Positions 1 to 7,702 of a stretch of DNA of 64,000 nucleotides are shown one piece after another; position 1 is the first letter of the stretch, and every line of letters starts with the position of its first letter. The notes beneath the pieces were generated by a model, which saw nothing but the letters and a program-made list of their open reading frames with translations, was not told the DNA's origin and did not search any database. The stretch lies in the NCBI GenBank assembly GCA_902826695.1, contig CADEFU010000003.1:401230-465229 (forward strand), given 5' to 3'. The position numbers and the translations under genes were made by a program. This DNA comes from an uncultured Alphaproteobacteria bacterium (GTDB lineage Bacteria > Pseudomonadota > Alphaproteobacteria > Micropepsales > Micropepsaceae).

Positions 1-600
1 GGCGTTTTCGGCACAGGCGGCAGCGACGACATAGCCGGTGTTCGAGTAGGAGACCTCCGTGCGCTTGGCCGCGGCCGGGGGTTCGCGAAGCGCACGGTCG
101 AGATAGCGCAGGCGTTGCGCCGGCAGAGTCGTTTGGTCGGTGAAGAGGGCGTTGAAGAAGCCGTCCTGAACGTCGCTCAAGTCGTGCGGCAGGCCGGAGC
201 GGTGCGAGAAGAGTTCGGGCAAGGTTACGTCGCGATAGCTCTCGTGCATTGTCGCGGCGAATTGCGGAAGCATCCGCGCGAGCGGGCGATCCCAGCCGAG
301 GTCGCCGCGTTCGACGAGACGCGCGACCATTGTCGCGACGATCGCTTTGCCGTTCGAGCCAAGGTGCCAGCGATCGCCCGGTTGCACGCGGGCGTCGGCG
401 CCCAAACGGCGCCGGCCTGCAACCAATTCGCGCTCGGGCCGGAAGTTGCGGATCACCAATGCCGCCATGCCGGGTGTCGCGGTGCCTTGCATCTTCGCCG
501 CCAGCAGCGCGGCGTCCGTTGTCGCCGCGCCGGACAGCACGGGTGTGAGGGCTGCGGCAGCGGTCGCGCCGCCCAAAAGCATCCGCCTAGAAATATGCAT
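1..600 (-). CDS. Serine beta-lactamase-like hydrolase (class C / esterase family), C-terminus outside window
   Basis: The N-terminal 200 residues of a penicillin-binding-protein-like serine hydrolase are present; the rest lies beyond the left edge. A signal peptide with a twin-arginine start (SRRMLLGG) covers about residues 1-27. The SxxK motif is Ser82-Asn-Gly-Lys85, and the second motif is Tyr185-Ser-Asn187 (YSN), as in class C beta-lactamases and related esterases. Its start lies 3 nt after the stop of the BlaR1-like gene, so it is the last visible gene of a blaI-blaR-bla operon. Whether it hydrolyses beta-lactams or another ester cannot be decided, because the KTG-box region is missing. 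Confidence 0.85.
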   Translation of the reverse strand, partial: MHISRRMLLGGATAAAALTPVLSGAATTDAALLAAKMQGTATPGMAALVIRNFRPERELVAGRRRLGADARVQPGDRWHLGSNGKAIVATMVARLVERGDLGWDRPLARMLPQFAATMHESYRDVTLPELFSHRSGLPHDLSDVQDGFFNALFTDQTTLPAQRLRYLDRALREPPAAAKRTEVSYSNTGYVVAAACAENA

Positions 601-603
601 GGT

Positions 604-1614
604 CTACCTCTCCGTACCGTTGAGCGGGGCGAGCGTGGTGTCGAGCGGCACCAACGGTCCAAGTCTGCGCGAGGGGTCGATCGGGTGCGCCGTGGCGACG
701 ACCAAACCGGCAAGAAGCAGCGACGCGCTGATGAGGGCCATCCACGCACCGCCGATTGGCCGCGCAGGCCCGCGCTGCAGGATCGTCGCGACGCGTCGTT
801 CGAGACTTGAGTGGTGCACCATGGCGGTCGAAACAGCCGCTTCCAACGGCCCGGGATGCGACGTCGCGGCGACATCGACCAGGGTTTGTGCGTACGCGAC
901 GGCCTCGGCGCCGCATTCCACGACGCGCTCGTCGCAGGCGTACTCCTGCTCAAAACGGAGTTCGCGTAGGGCGAGCCACACGGCGGGGCTGAACCAGAAT
1001 GCGGCGCGCACGACGGCGGCCATGAGTTGCGTGAGGCTGTCGCGCCGAGCCACATGGCAGAGCTCGTGCAACAACACGTCGCGCAGGCGTGCAACGGGCC
1101 AGTCCCGTGCTTGCAGCGGCAGCAAGACGCGCCGGCTCCAGGTCAACGGTGCGATTGGCGCATTCGCGATGCGCACCTCGATCGCGCCGGCGACACCCGC
1201 CATGCGCGCGAACGACTCCACGTTTGGCGCCGCCAGCGGCTCCGCCTTGCGCCAGAGCGCTTCCAGCGCGATGCGGCCGCCTGCAGGGCGAAGAAGCATC
1301 GCAATCGCGCCAGCCGCGTAGACAATCCAGATCCACGCGATGGTCGTTCGATCGGGCAGGTGTACGCCCGGTGTCGAAAGGTCGTGCAAGGCGATGCCGA
1401 AGAGAGCGTACGGCACGGCGATCGTCACGCGGGGCGGCGCCAAACCCAATATCGGCAGCAGCGCAAGCGCGGCGAACGCGCTCAGCAAAACGAGATGCCG
1501 CGCGGCAGCCGCAACGCGCAGCATCTTCATCGCCCGCACGATGGCGAGAGCCACGCCTACGATCAGCGTCGATTTGACGAGCAACGCCATGACGGGGACG
1601 AACGCTTCACTCAT
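604..1614 (-). CDS. M56 family metallopeptidase, short BlaR1/MecR1-like
   Basis: This is a membrane zinc metalloprotease of the BlaR1/MecR1 family. In that family it senses a signal and causes inactivation of the BlaI repressor. Several hydrophobic segments are visible (about residues 8-28, 40-58, 92-108), then the HELCH zinc site at 183-187, followed by an acidic stretch EQEYACDE near 222-229 that can give the third ligand. One more membrane helix lies near residues 300-322 and the protein ends at 336. Classical BlaR1 is about 585 residues with a penicillin-binding sensor domain; that domain is absent here. The gene overlaps blaI by 8 nt. Confidence 0.85.
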   Translation of the reverse strand: MSEAFVPVMALLVKSTLIVGVALAIVRAMKMLRVAAAARHLVLLSAFAALALLPILGLAPPRVTIAVPYALFGIALHDLSTPGVHLPDRTTIAWIWIVYAAGAIAMLLRPAGGRIALEALWRKAEPLAAPNVESFARMAGVAGAIEVRIANAPIAPLTWSRRVLLPLQARDWPVARLRDVLLHELCHVARRDSLTQLMAAVVRAAFWFSPAVWLALRELRFEQEYACDERVVECGAEAVAYAQTLVDVAATSHPGPLEAAVSTAMVHHSSLERRVATILQRGPARPIGGAWMALISASLLLAGLVVATAHPIDPSRRLGPLVPLDTTLAPLNGTER

Positions 1615-2014
1615 CTTTCGCGCCTTGCTTCTTTGCCTTCGCCAGAAGGTCCGAGAGACGCTCGACCTCCGCGCGCGAGAGCGGCTTCGATTCGATCAAG
1701 GCCGCCGCCGCCGCGCTCGCCGAGCCTTCGAAGAATGTGTGCACCAAGTGTGAGAGCGCCGACGCGCGGACCTTTTTCTGCGGCGATGTCGGCGCGTAGA
1801 CGTAGCGCGGGCCATCCTGCTCGTGCTTCAGGTGCCCCTTGTCTTCAAGGTAGCGAAGCATGCCGCGCACCGCCGAATAGCTCGGCGGGTCACTGAGATC
1901 GGCAAGCACTTCCGCCGCGCTCGCGCGGCCGCGGCGATAGAGAATTTCCATGATCTGGCGTTCGCGCCGTCCAAGCTCGCCTTGCGTGCCGGGGTCGGGT
2001 GGCTTTGTCGTCAT
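1607..2014 (-). CDS. blaI: BlaI/MecI/CopY family transcriptional repressor
   Basis: A 135-residue winged-helix repressor. The N-terminal half carries the family pattern (GELGRRERQIMEILYRRG, then SYSAVRGMLRYLEDKGHL), followed by a Lys/Arg-rich dimerisation tail. BlaI proteins bind palindromic operators and are cleaved after BlaR1 activation. I chose the ATG at 2014: AGGGA at 2024-2028 is 9 nt upstream, while the in-frame ATG at 2023 directly abuts it and an earlier possible start at 2056 would lie upstream of the predicted transcription start. It is first in an operon with the M56 peptidase and the serine hydrolase, and probably autoregulated through the repeats at 2046-2083. Confidence 0.88.
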   Translation of the reverse strand: MTTKPPDPGTQGELGRRERQIMEILYRRGRASAAEVLADLSDPPSYSAVRGMLRYLEDKGHLKHEQDGPRYVYAPTSPQKKVRASALSHLVHTFFEGSASAAAAALIESKPLSRAEVERLSDLLAKAKKQGAKDE

Positions 2015-2042
2015 TGGCTGCATTCCCTGACTATGGGATGGC

Positions 2043-2083
2043 AGTATGTCAATCAATTAGCACAATGTCAATACGTTAGCACA
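2043..2083 (-). promoter_or_regulatory. blaI operon promoter with tandem 19-bp operator
   Basis: Two contiguous 19-bp copies, at 2046-2064 and 2065-2083, share the form ATGTCAAT-NNN-TTAGCACA (plus strand). On the minus strand a consensus -35 TTGACA (2066-2071) is followed after 17 bp by CATACT (2043-2048) as a -10. The repeats therefore cover the promoter, as expected for repressor sites. Assignment to BlaI is inferred from position; the repeats are not the textbook TACA/TGTA palindrome. Confidence 0.7.
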
Positions 2084-2264
2084 CGACGCCGGGCGCTTGC
2101 GCAGTGTGTGGGCGGATAGAGCGTGCGCCCGCAGGGGCTTCGGCCAGCAGATCGCGATAGACCTCCCGATCGCCAGGCTCGAAGAAGATCGGCTCGCGCC
2201 GGTTGCCGCGTTGCGTCACGTGATGCGCGGCACCGGGAACGACATTGCGAGCGAGGCGGGCCGT
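2076..2264 (-). pseudogene. REP-associated tyrosine transposase (RAYT, Y1_Tnp) N-terminal fragment 1
   Basis: The minus-strand frame reads LARNVVPGAAHHVTQRGNRR and then a Glu/Asp-rich stretch, the start signature of RAYT proteins (IS200-like, HUH/Y1 transposases). There is no start codon, and the frame stops after about 62 codons at 2076-2078, inside the blaI operator. The catalytic tyrosine region is missing. It is a decayed remnant that runs in the same direction as the second fragment just upstream. Confidence 0.65.
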
Positions 2265-2386
2265 GAGGTGCGGGCGGCAGGGTGCGTTCGAACAAAGAGA
2301 GAATGAGGTGCGGCGAAGTCAAGCCAGGACTTGGATCTTGCGGTATGATGTGCGGGAGGTGCGGGGAATAAGCATAGTGCCCCCGT

Positions 2387-2476
2387 ATTCACGAAGAACA
2401 CCTGCTGACGGCGGCTGCCGCGTTGGGTGATGTGGTGCGGAAAGCCGGGCGCGACCGCTCTTGCCAGACGAGTCAC
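2387..2476 (-). pseudogene. RAYT transposase N-terminal fragment 2
   Basis: About 30 codons read MTRLARAVAPGFPHHITQRG followed by a run ending in FFVN, again the RAYT N-terminus. The similarity then stops and the frame continues as unrelated sequence to 2216. It is therefore a second, independent truncated copy about 0.2 kb from the first. Sequence just beyond the break (2367-2395, GGGGAATA...CCCCCGTATTCAC) resembles the stretch at 62672-62702 at the other end of the window. Confidence 0.65.
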
Positions 2477-2515
2477 GCGAGAACATAACGTCTCGCGGGC
2501 GGCGTTAATTGGAAA

Positions 2516-3036
2516 TTGTTACGTGTCCCCGGAATTCACAGCCACAGAAATGCTAGATTCCGTGAAGATCGGACGCACAACCGGTAAAGGGACGGGCATC
2601 AAGCCCGAAACAACATCACCGACGCAAGGGTATTCCCATCCTCCGCGGTTTGGCCCGCCAAACGCCGTTGATCCCGTATCAAATTGTCAAGGCGCAGCCG
2701 CCGGCGCGAGACGCCAGGGAAGCTCGGCAACATAAGCCCAAACGACAGAAAGTCATCGCGGCAATTGTCGCAGCAGCTTGCTCGCGCCATCGAACAACAG
2801 ATGGGATTAGTATACTGTCCCCTGTTTAACTTTTCTAAGTGGCCTGCACCATAGATGCGGAGGGTGCACGAGCCCAAACGATTACAATGTTGTATGACAT
2901 TAGTCAGGCTTCATCACAAAAGTAGCCCAAAACACCAGCGCGCAAAAAACGGCAAGCCCACCAAGCGCAATCCATGTTGAGTCAATCACCACACTTCCAA
3001 CAAAAGAGCCGACGCAATTCAGGGGACACGTAACAA
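2516..3036. mobile_element. 521-bp element with 21-bp terminal inverted repeats (MITE-like or RAYT flank remnant)
   Basis: The left end 2516-2536 reads TTGTTACGTGTCCCCGGAAT plus T. The reverse complement of 3016-3036 is the same with one mismatch (T for G at position 16). The enclosed sequence has no transposase; a degenerate inner TGTCCCCTG lies near 2817. Similar GTGTCCCC-GAATT ends are known next to RAYT genes. The only coding candidate inside is the 29-residue membrane ORF at 2900-2989. No target-site duplication was seen. Confidence 0.5.
2900..2989 (-). CDS. Candidate 29-aa single-pass membrane microprotein
   Basis: A GTG-started frame (two adjacent GTG codons, 2987-2992) encodes a protein ending in TAA at 2900-2902. 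Its centre is one hydrophobic helix (STWIALGGLAVFCALVFWAT), capped by VMKPD. A GGAAG sequence lies a few bases upstream of the GTG pair. Size and composition resemble tiny membrane subunits or toxins, but no family is recognised. It lies inside the 521-bp inverted-repeat element. A chance ORF cannot be excluded. Confidence 0.3.
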   Translation of the reverse strand: MIDSTWIALGGLAVFCALVFWATFVMKPD

Positions 3037-3500
3037 AAGGAAGTGTGTCACATGCCCCCAGGATGCCTTGTCCGCTTCATAGTTTCTCGGGCTGGTGAGG
3101 CCGGAATACGAGGATAGCATACGCGAGCGCCGGAGCGCCGCGGGGCAACGGCCCGCACCGTTGCGACCATCGCCCGGCACAGGCTAGCACGATGCACAAA
3201 GCCCTATTTTTGCTTGACTTTTTCGCCGAAAGTTCTATCTTTGTTCCGACGCTGAATTGGCGTGCTCGATCTCGGGCGCCGATGACGCGACTTCCCTCGC
3301 GCGCTTGGGGCGCGCGGGCGGCTGCAACTTGAAAACCGCATCTCTTTGAAGACGCTTCGCGCGGGGTCGCTCCCGCGGCGGCCGATGCCGCACATCCGGA
3401 CATCCGATCGTGCACGCTTTCCCGCATGCGCGAGGTGCAGAAAACCTGCGCGATAACCGTGCACGTTGCGCGGCCTTAGGCGACGCGCCGGCCGCACCGC
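3037..3500. other. Non-coding stretch, no gene supported
   Basis: Neither strand holds a frame with a recognisable family, a good ribosome-binding site or the codon pattern of the neighbours. The overlapping open frames at 3077-3427 and 3204-3497 are Arg/Ala-rich and look random. A T-rich patch lies at 3205-3245. This looks like decayed sequence between the transposase scar and the GFA gene. Confidence 0.5.
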
Positions 3501-3582
3501 CTAACGGATCCCAAACGCTTCTCTAACGCATATCTAACGGATAAATCTGCAGAAGGCGGCCGATCTAACGCATCTAACGGAT
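3501..3582. repeat. Five copies of a 9-bp repeat, CTAACGGAT/CTAACGCAT
   Basis: Copies lie at 3501-3509, 3523-3531, 3534-3542, 3565-3573 and 3574-3582, alternating between CTAACGGAT and CTAACGCAT. They follow the 3' end of the GFA gene (which ends at 3622) and precede scar DNA. Function is unknown; they could be protein-binding sites or a slippage product. Confidence 0.6.
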
Positions 3583-3621
3583 TCGATTGTGCATCGCGCG
3601 CAGGCCTGCCGCGCGCGGGTC

Positions 3622-4116
3622 TTACGGCCGCACCGGCCAGGCCGGCGTGTCGTGGTCCGGATGTTGCCGGCCGGTCGCTTTGATCGCCGCGGCCCACGCG
3701 GCGCCGTCGTCCGCGCCCGTCTGTCCGTAATCGCGGATCGTGGCAAGCTCCTTGAACCACGGCACCATCGCCTCGGTTCCCATCATGCCCTTGGGCGGGA
3801 ACTGCGAAGGATTGTCGAGCGAGCCGATCGTGAGGTTCACGCGGTTGCCCGTCACGTCGTTGTAGAAGAGCGGCGTGCCGCAGGCGCCGCAAAAGCCGCG
3901 CTCGACATGCTCGGAACTGCGGAAGACGCCGGGCGCCCCGCGCGTCCACGTCAGTGCGTCCTTCGGCGCGGCGACGAGCGCGGCAAACGCATTGCCGACC
4001 GCCTTCTGGCACATCCGGCAATGGCACAGGTGCGAATTGTCGAGCATCGCGCTCGCGCGATAGCGAACCGCACCGCATTGGCACCCGCCGGTGACCGTCA
4101 CATCAATCCGCTTCAT
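3622..4116 (-). CDS. GFA family (CENP-V/GFA domain) zinc-binding protein
   Basis: A 164-residue protein of the glutathione-dependent formaldehyde-activating enzyme-like family. The cysteine pattern is clear: GGCQCGAVRY near residues 10-19, LCHCRMCQK near 30-38, and GFCGACGTPLF in the middle, together the two zinc sites of the fold. Substrates of most family members are unknown, so a formaldehyde role should not be assumed. It is followed upstream on the same strand by a lipoprotein gene. Confidence 0.85.
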   Translation of the reverse strand: MKRIDVTVTGGCQCGAVRYRASAMLDNSHLCHCRMCQKAVGNAFAALVAAPKDALTWTRGAPGVFRSSEHVERGFCGACGTPLFYNDVTGNRVNLTIGSLDNPSQFPPKGMMGTEAMVPWFKELATIRDYGQTGADDGAAWAAAIKATGRQHPDHDTPAWPVRP

Positions 4117-4150
4117 AGGTTTTGTCTCTCCGCTCGCTCGATCGAAGGCG

Positions 4151-4570
4151 TTAGAACTGCGCGCACACGGGCCGGTCGACCCGCATCACCGCGTCCTGCT
4201 GAAACCGCGTCTTGTAGGCCGCAACGATCGCAGCGATCGCCGCGTCCGCGTCCGCGCCCTCCGCGTGCATGCGAACGACGACTTTGCTCTTCTCCGAAAT
4301 CGTCTTCGCGCTCGCCGCGTCGCGCCAGAACCCGGCGCCATCAAGAACGCTGAAGCCCTCCGGAAACCGCGGTGCAATCTCGGCCGTCACGAAGGCCCGC
4401 CAGTCGCGCTCGCTCACCGTGCCGCCTTGGGGCTTGCTCAGGCCGAAGAAAAGCTGCGTCTCGACCATCGCATCGCCAAGCCGGCACGCACGCGCGGCTT
4501 CAGGCGCCGGAACGCCGGCGCATCCGGAAACAGCGAGTACGGCAGCGAGAATCGCGACTGAGCGCACCAT
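4151..4570 (-). CDS. DUF3574 domain lipoprotein
   Basis: A 139-residue protein with an N-terminal lipoprotein signal (AVLAVSGC, Cys near residue 18). The rest matches DUF3574: ETQLFFGLSKPQGGTVSERD, then a segment with APRFPEGFSVLDGAGFW, then KSKVVVRMH. Function is unknown. The start at 4570 is the Met directly before the hydrophobic signal; the frame is open much further upstream but that part is Arg-rich antisense sequence. It sits 14 bp downstream of the amidohydrolase gene, so the two probably form an operon. Confidence 0.8.
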   Translation of the reverse strand: MVRSVAILAAVLAVSGCAGVPAPEAARACRLGDAMVETQLFFGLSKPQGGTVSERDWRAFVTAEIAPRFPEGFSVLDGAGFWRDAASAKTISEKSKVVVRMHAEGADADAAIAAIVAAYKTRFQQDAVMRVDRPVCAQF

Positions 4571-4584
4571 GCCGGACGCCACCC

Positions 4585-5820
4585 TCAACAAAGCCGATTC
4601 TTGTGGAACGCGCCGGCCTTCATGATCGCCGGAATATGGGCACCCTGATCCTGAAACAGACCGAGATCTTTCAGCGGATCGCCGTCGATCACGATCAAGT
4701 CGGCATACGCGCCGGGCTCGATCACGCCGAGCTTGCCCGTCTGCCGCACGACGTCGGCGCCCACCAGCGTCGCCTGCCGGATGATCTCGATCGGCGACAG
4801 CACCTCGGCGCGGAACAGGAACTCCCGCGACTGATCGACTTGCAGCTGCCCCAGCAAGTCGCTGCCATAGGCAACCGGCACGCCGGCCCGCTTGCAAATC
4901 TCAAGCGACTTCAATCCGCCGTCGATAACGATTTCGTTCTTCGCCAGCTGGTCGGCCGACATCCCGAACTGCCGCCCGCGTTCCTTCATCGCGTAATAGG
5001 CGACGAGATTGGCGACCATCAGCGACTTGCGCTCCGCCATCAACCGCGCGCTCTTGTCGTCGATCAGATTGCCGTGCTCGATGGTGCGAACGCCGTTCTT
5101 CACCGCCCGCGTGATCGCTTCCGGCGTATAGGCATGCGCGAGCACATAGCGCCCGAAACTGTGCGCCTCTTCAACCGCCGCCGCGATCTCCGCCGCGCTG
5201 TACTGCAAACTGTCGAGCGGATCCCAAGGCGAGGCGACGCCACCCGACACGAAAATCTTGATCTGGTCGGCGCCTTGCCGCATCTGCTCGCGCACCGCTT
5301 TGCGCACGCCGTCGGCGCCGTCCGCGATCTCCAACGTAAACGACAAAGCGTTGCAGCATTTGCAGGGTTCGTCGCCCGCCGTTCGCCGCCGCGAGTCGCC
5401 ATGCCCGCCGGTCATCGAAATCGGCCGCCCGGAGATGAAGAGGCGAGGCCCCGCCAGCACGCCCGTCTCAACCGCTTCTTTGATGCCCCAATCCGCGCCG
5501 CCGGTATCGCGCACAGTGGTGAAACCGCGGTCCAGCATCTCCCGCATGAGCTTCGAGGCCTTGGCCGTCATCAACGTCAATGGCATCGACTCGAGCCGGT
5601 GCAATCCAAGCTCCACCAAATACACATGCACGTGACAGTCGATCAGCCCAGGCATCAATGTCCGGCCGCCGCAATCGACGATGCGCGCAGCCGAAGCCTT
5701 GATCGGCCTATCCGACACCTCGCGGATCGTGTCGCCCTCAACAAGGACCTCATACCCGCCGCGCGCCTCATCGAAGCGCGGATCGAGCAGGCGAAGATTG
5801 CGGAAAACAACGCTCGTCAT
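4585..5820 (-). CDS. Metal-dependent amidohydrolase family protein
   Basis: A 411-residue amidohydrolase of the imidazolonepropionase/Xaa-Pro-dipeptidase-like group. The metal motif HVHV is at 63-66 after MPGLIDC. Later conserved blocks are KIFVSGG (metal-site lysine), LAHAYT, TIEHGN and YGSD, and a C-terminal beta-sandwich strand pattern (ADLIVIDGDPL). No signal peptide is seen, so it is cytoplasmic. The substrate cannot be read from sequence; relatives hydrolyse N-acyl or N-methyl-carbamoyl amino acids and dipeptides. Confidence 0.85.
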   Translation of the reverse strand: MTSVVFRNLRLLDPRFDEARGGYEVLVEGDTIREVSDRPIKASAARIVDCGGRTLMPGLIDCHVHVYLVELGLHRLESMPLTLMTAKASKLMREMLDRGFTTVRDTGGADWGIKEAVETGVLAGPRLFISGRPISMTGGHGDSRRRTAGDEPCKCCNALSFTLEIADGADGVRKAVREQMRQGADQIKIFVSGGVASPWDPLDSLQYSAAEIAAAVEEAHSFGRYVLAHAYTPEAITRAVKNGVRTIEHGNLIDDKSARLMAERKSLMVANLVAYYAMKERGRQFGMSADQLAKNEIVIDGGLKSLEICKRAGVPVAYGSDLLGQLQVDQSREFLFRAEVLSPIEIIRQATLVGADVVRQTGKLGVIEPGAYADLIVIDGDPLKDLGLFQDQGAHIPAIMKAGAFHKNRLC

Positions 5821-5872
5821 GAAGCACCTCCAACGTGGTGCATGTTCATGCGCTCAAGCGGTGCAGGCAAGC

Positions 5873-6418
5873 TTAAAGCGCAAACTTCAGGCCCACCGAT
5901 AGCGTGCTGCTTTCCAACTCGATGAAATCGCCTTCGAACGCCTTCACATAGCGGTAGTTCGCGACCAGCTCCGTTGACTCACTGAGCGCGAAGCTCAGAC
6001 CGGTCTTGAACTGTGCGGCGAGCTGCACGGAGTCATCTTCGATCGGCACAAAGAAGTTGAAGCTTGCGTGAATAAAGTCCACGCCGAGCCCGCCGCCGAC
6101 CGAGAACGACAGCTGCTCGGTGAGGGGGACATTGTAGATGCCGTTCAGCATCACGCTGATCTGATCAACGTCGTAGTCAAACGCTCCGTCTCTGGCCGAC
6201 CGGTACCCGATTTCACCTTCCAAGTCGAAGTTCGGCCCAAGCCGGTGCCCGACGGTAGCTATGATTGCGTACCCGGTGCCCGCGTCGGCGCTGAAATGCC
6301 CGTCAAGCTCCGCGCCGCCTTCGATCCCGATGTACCAGGCTCGTTCGCCCGCATCCGCTCCCGCCGCCGCTACAAACGCCACAGATGCTGCGGCGAGCCG
6401 TCGAATCGTCTTTCCCAT
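5873..6418 (-). CDS. Outer-membrane beta-barrel protein
   Basis: A 181-residue protein with a signal peptide (cleavage near ADAGE, residue 25) and the pattern of an eight-stranded porin-like barrel: RAWYIGIEGGAEL at the start, repeated amphipathic strands (FDLEGEIGYRSARDG, NGIYNVPLTEQLSFSVGGG) and an aromatic-to-Leu C-terminal strand (SVGLKFAL). It resembles the N-terminal barrel of the OmpA-type protein encoded next to it at 6563-7702, which suggests an old duplication. It has no peptidoglycan-binding domain. Confidence 0.8.
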   Translation of the reverse strand: MGKTIRRLAAASVAFVAAAGADAGERAWYIGIEGGAELDGHFSADAGTGYAIIATVGHRLGPNFDLEGEIGYRSARDGAFDYDVDQISVMLNGIYNVPLTEQLSFSVGGGLGVDFIHASFNFFVPIEDDSVQLAAQFKTGLSFALSESTELVANYRYVKAFEGDFIELESSTLSVGLKFAL

Positions 6419-6506
6419 AAGCCCCCCCCCAGTTTTCTCTTGTCTGCGGCCATCCTAGCACCGGCCCCGCTCCCGATGGTGGCGCGAGAGCTACATTCTG
6501 ACACAG

Positions 6507-6535
6507 AAAAAGGGCGGAACCTTTCGGTCCCGCCC
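6507..6535 (-). terminator. Intrinsic terminator of the OmpA-type gene
   Basis: On the minus strand a GC-rich stem (6526-6535 pairing with 6512-6521, GAAA tetraloop at 6522-6525) is followed directly by TTTTT (6507-6511). It lies 28 nt after the stop of the OmpA-type gene. Confidence 0.85.
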
Positions 6536-6562
6536 CGTACACATCGGCTAATACGCAGCCGA

Positions 6563-7702
6563 TTAGTTCAGGTTGATCTCCGTCCGGCGGTTTTGCGGCT
6601 CTTTCACGCCGTCGCCGGTCTTCACAGTGAGTTCGCCCTCGCCGCGACCCGAGGCAGAGATAGCGCTGCCAGGGATGCCCTTATTGACGAGGTTCGTCTT
6701 CGCCGCATTTGCCCGGCACTCGGACAGACGCTGGTTGTAAGCGTCAGAGCCGACCGTGTCGGTGTGACCAACGACGGTCACAGTCGCCGAACCGGTGGAC
6801 TTCGCGGTCGCTGCCGCGTCGCTCAACACCGCATCGGCTTCCGCCGAAATGTTGCACTTGTTGAAGCCGAAATAGATGATGAACTGCTTCGGCCCAGCCG
6901 GCGGCGGCGGGGGCGGCGGCGGTGGTGGCGGCAGCGGCGCTTCGTCCTCGTGGAGGTCGTAGCGCAAGCCGACGGTCACCGTGTGCTTCTCGAGATCGTC
7001 GAGTTCCAGCGTCTTGTAGCGTGCGGCGAACTCCGGCTCGCTCACGTTCAAGTAGCGATAGGTCAGCGTCAGGTCGAGGCGCTTCGTGACCTGATAGGTC
7101 AAGCCGGCGATCGCCTGGAACGCAAAGCGCGTGTCGCTTTCGTCGACGAACGTGCGCCCATTGCGGGCGAGATCGAGTTGCACGTAGTCGACGCCCGCGC
7201 CGAGGCCGAGGTTGAGGTCGAGCTTCTCGGTCAGCGGCACGTCGTAGATGACGTTGATCATGGCCGTGTACTCGGTCAGATCGCCTTCATACGTGCGCGT
7301 GCTGCAGTACTGGCCTTCGTTCACGAACGAGACTTCCTCGCCGTACCCGTAGCATTTCGTCCGGTCCAGCTGCGCGTCGTTGTCGCGATAGCCGAGCTCA
7401 AGTTCGATCCGCCAGTTCTTTTCAAAGCCGTAGCCGACCGTGGCAAAGCCTGCCCAGCCGGTATCGAAGTCCAAGCTGCCGTTTGAGCCACGACCGCCCC
7501 ACCACGACGAACGCGCGGACGCTTCGTCGACGACGACGACATCGCTGAAGCCCGAACGCGAGAAGATGACCGACGTATCGTCGATCCAAGTCGCGCCGGC
7601 TTCCAGCCCAATGTACCAACCACGATGATGTGCGCTCGACTGCGACGCGGCTGCAAACGAGACAGCCGCCGCGGTGACGAGCAAAATACCTTTTGCCTTC
7701 AT
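6563..7702 (-). CDS. OmpA family outer-membrane protein
   Basis: A 379-residue protein with a signal peptide, a transmembrane beta-barrel (about 25-245, starting GWYIGLEAGATWIDD), a run of 11 prolines as hinge near residue 255, and a C-terminal OmpA/MotB domain that binds peptidoglycan (GHTDTVGSDAYNQRLSECRA). It anchors the outer membrane to the cell wall. The ATG at 7702 is preferred over an in-frame TTG at 7714; a GGGG stretch lies 6 nt upstream. A strong terminator follows. Its barrel is similar to that of the neighbouring 181-residue protein. Confidence 0.9.
   Translation of the reverse strand: MKAKGILLVTAAAVSFAAASQSSAHHRGWYIGLEAGATWIDDTSVIFSRSGFSDVVVVDEASARSSWWGGRGSNGSLDFDTGWAGFATVGYGFEKNWRIELELGYRDNDAQLDRTKCYGYGEEVSFVNEGQYCSTRTYEGDLTEYTAMINVIYDVPLTEKLDLNLGLGAGVDYVQLDLARNGRTFVDESDTRFAFQAIAGLTYQVTKRLDLTLTYRYLNVSEPEFAARYKTLELDDLEKHTVTVGLRYDLHEDEAPLPPPPPPPPPPPAGPKQFIIYFGFNKCNISAEADAVLSDAAATAKSTGSATVTVVGHTDTVGSDAYNQRLSECRANAAKTNLVNKGIPGSAISASGRGEGELTVKTGDGVKEPQNRRTEINLN

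Noticed and set aside
2599..2877. A 92-codon minus-strand frame inside the 521-bp element
   Set aside because: Random-looking composition and no start signal; the element is better explained as non-coding apart from the short ORF at 2900-2989.
4372..5925. A 517-codon plus-strand frame across the DUF3574 and amidohydrolase genes
   Set aside because: It spans two clearly homologous minus-strand genes and their junction; composition is that of an antisense shadow.
6068..7486. A 472-codon plus-strand frame antisense to the two barrel genes
   Set aside because: It crosses the intergenic terminator and both outer-membrane genes; no start signal.
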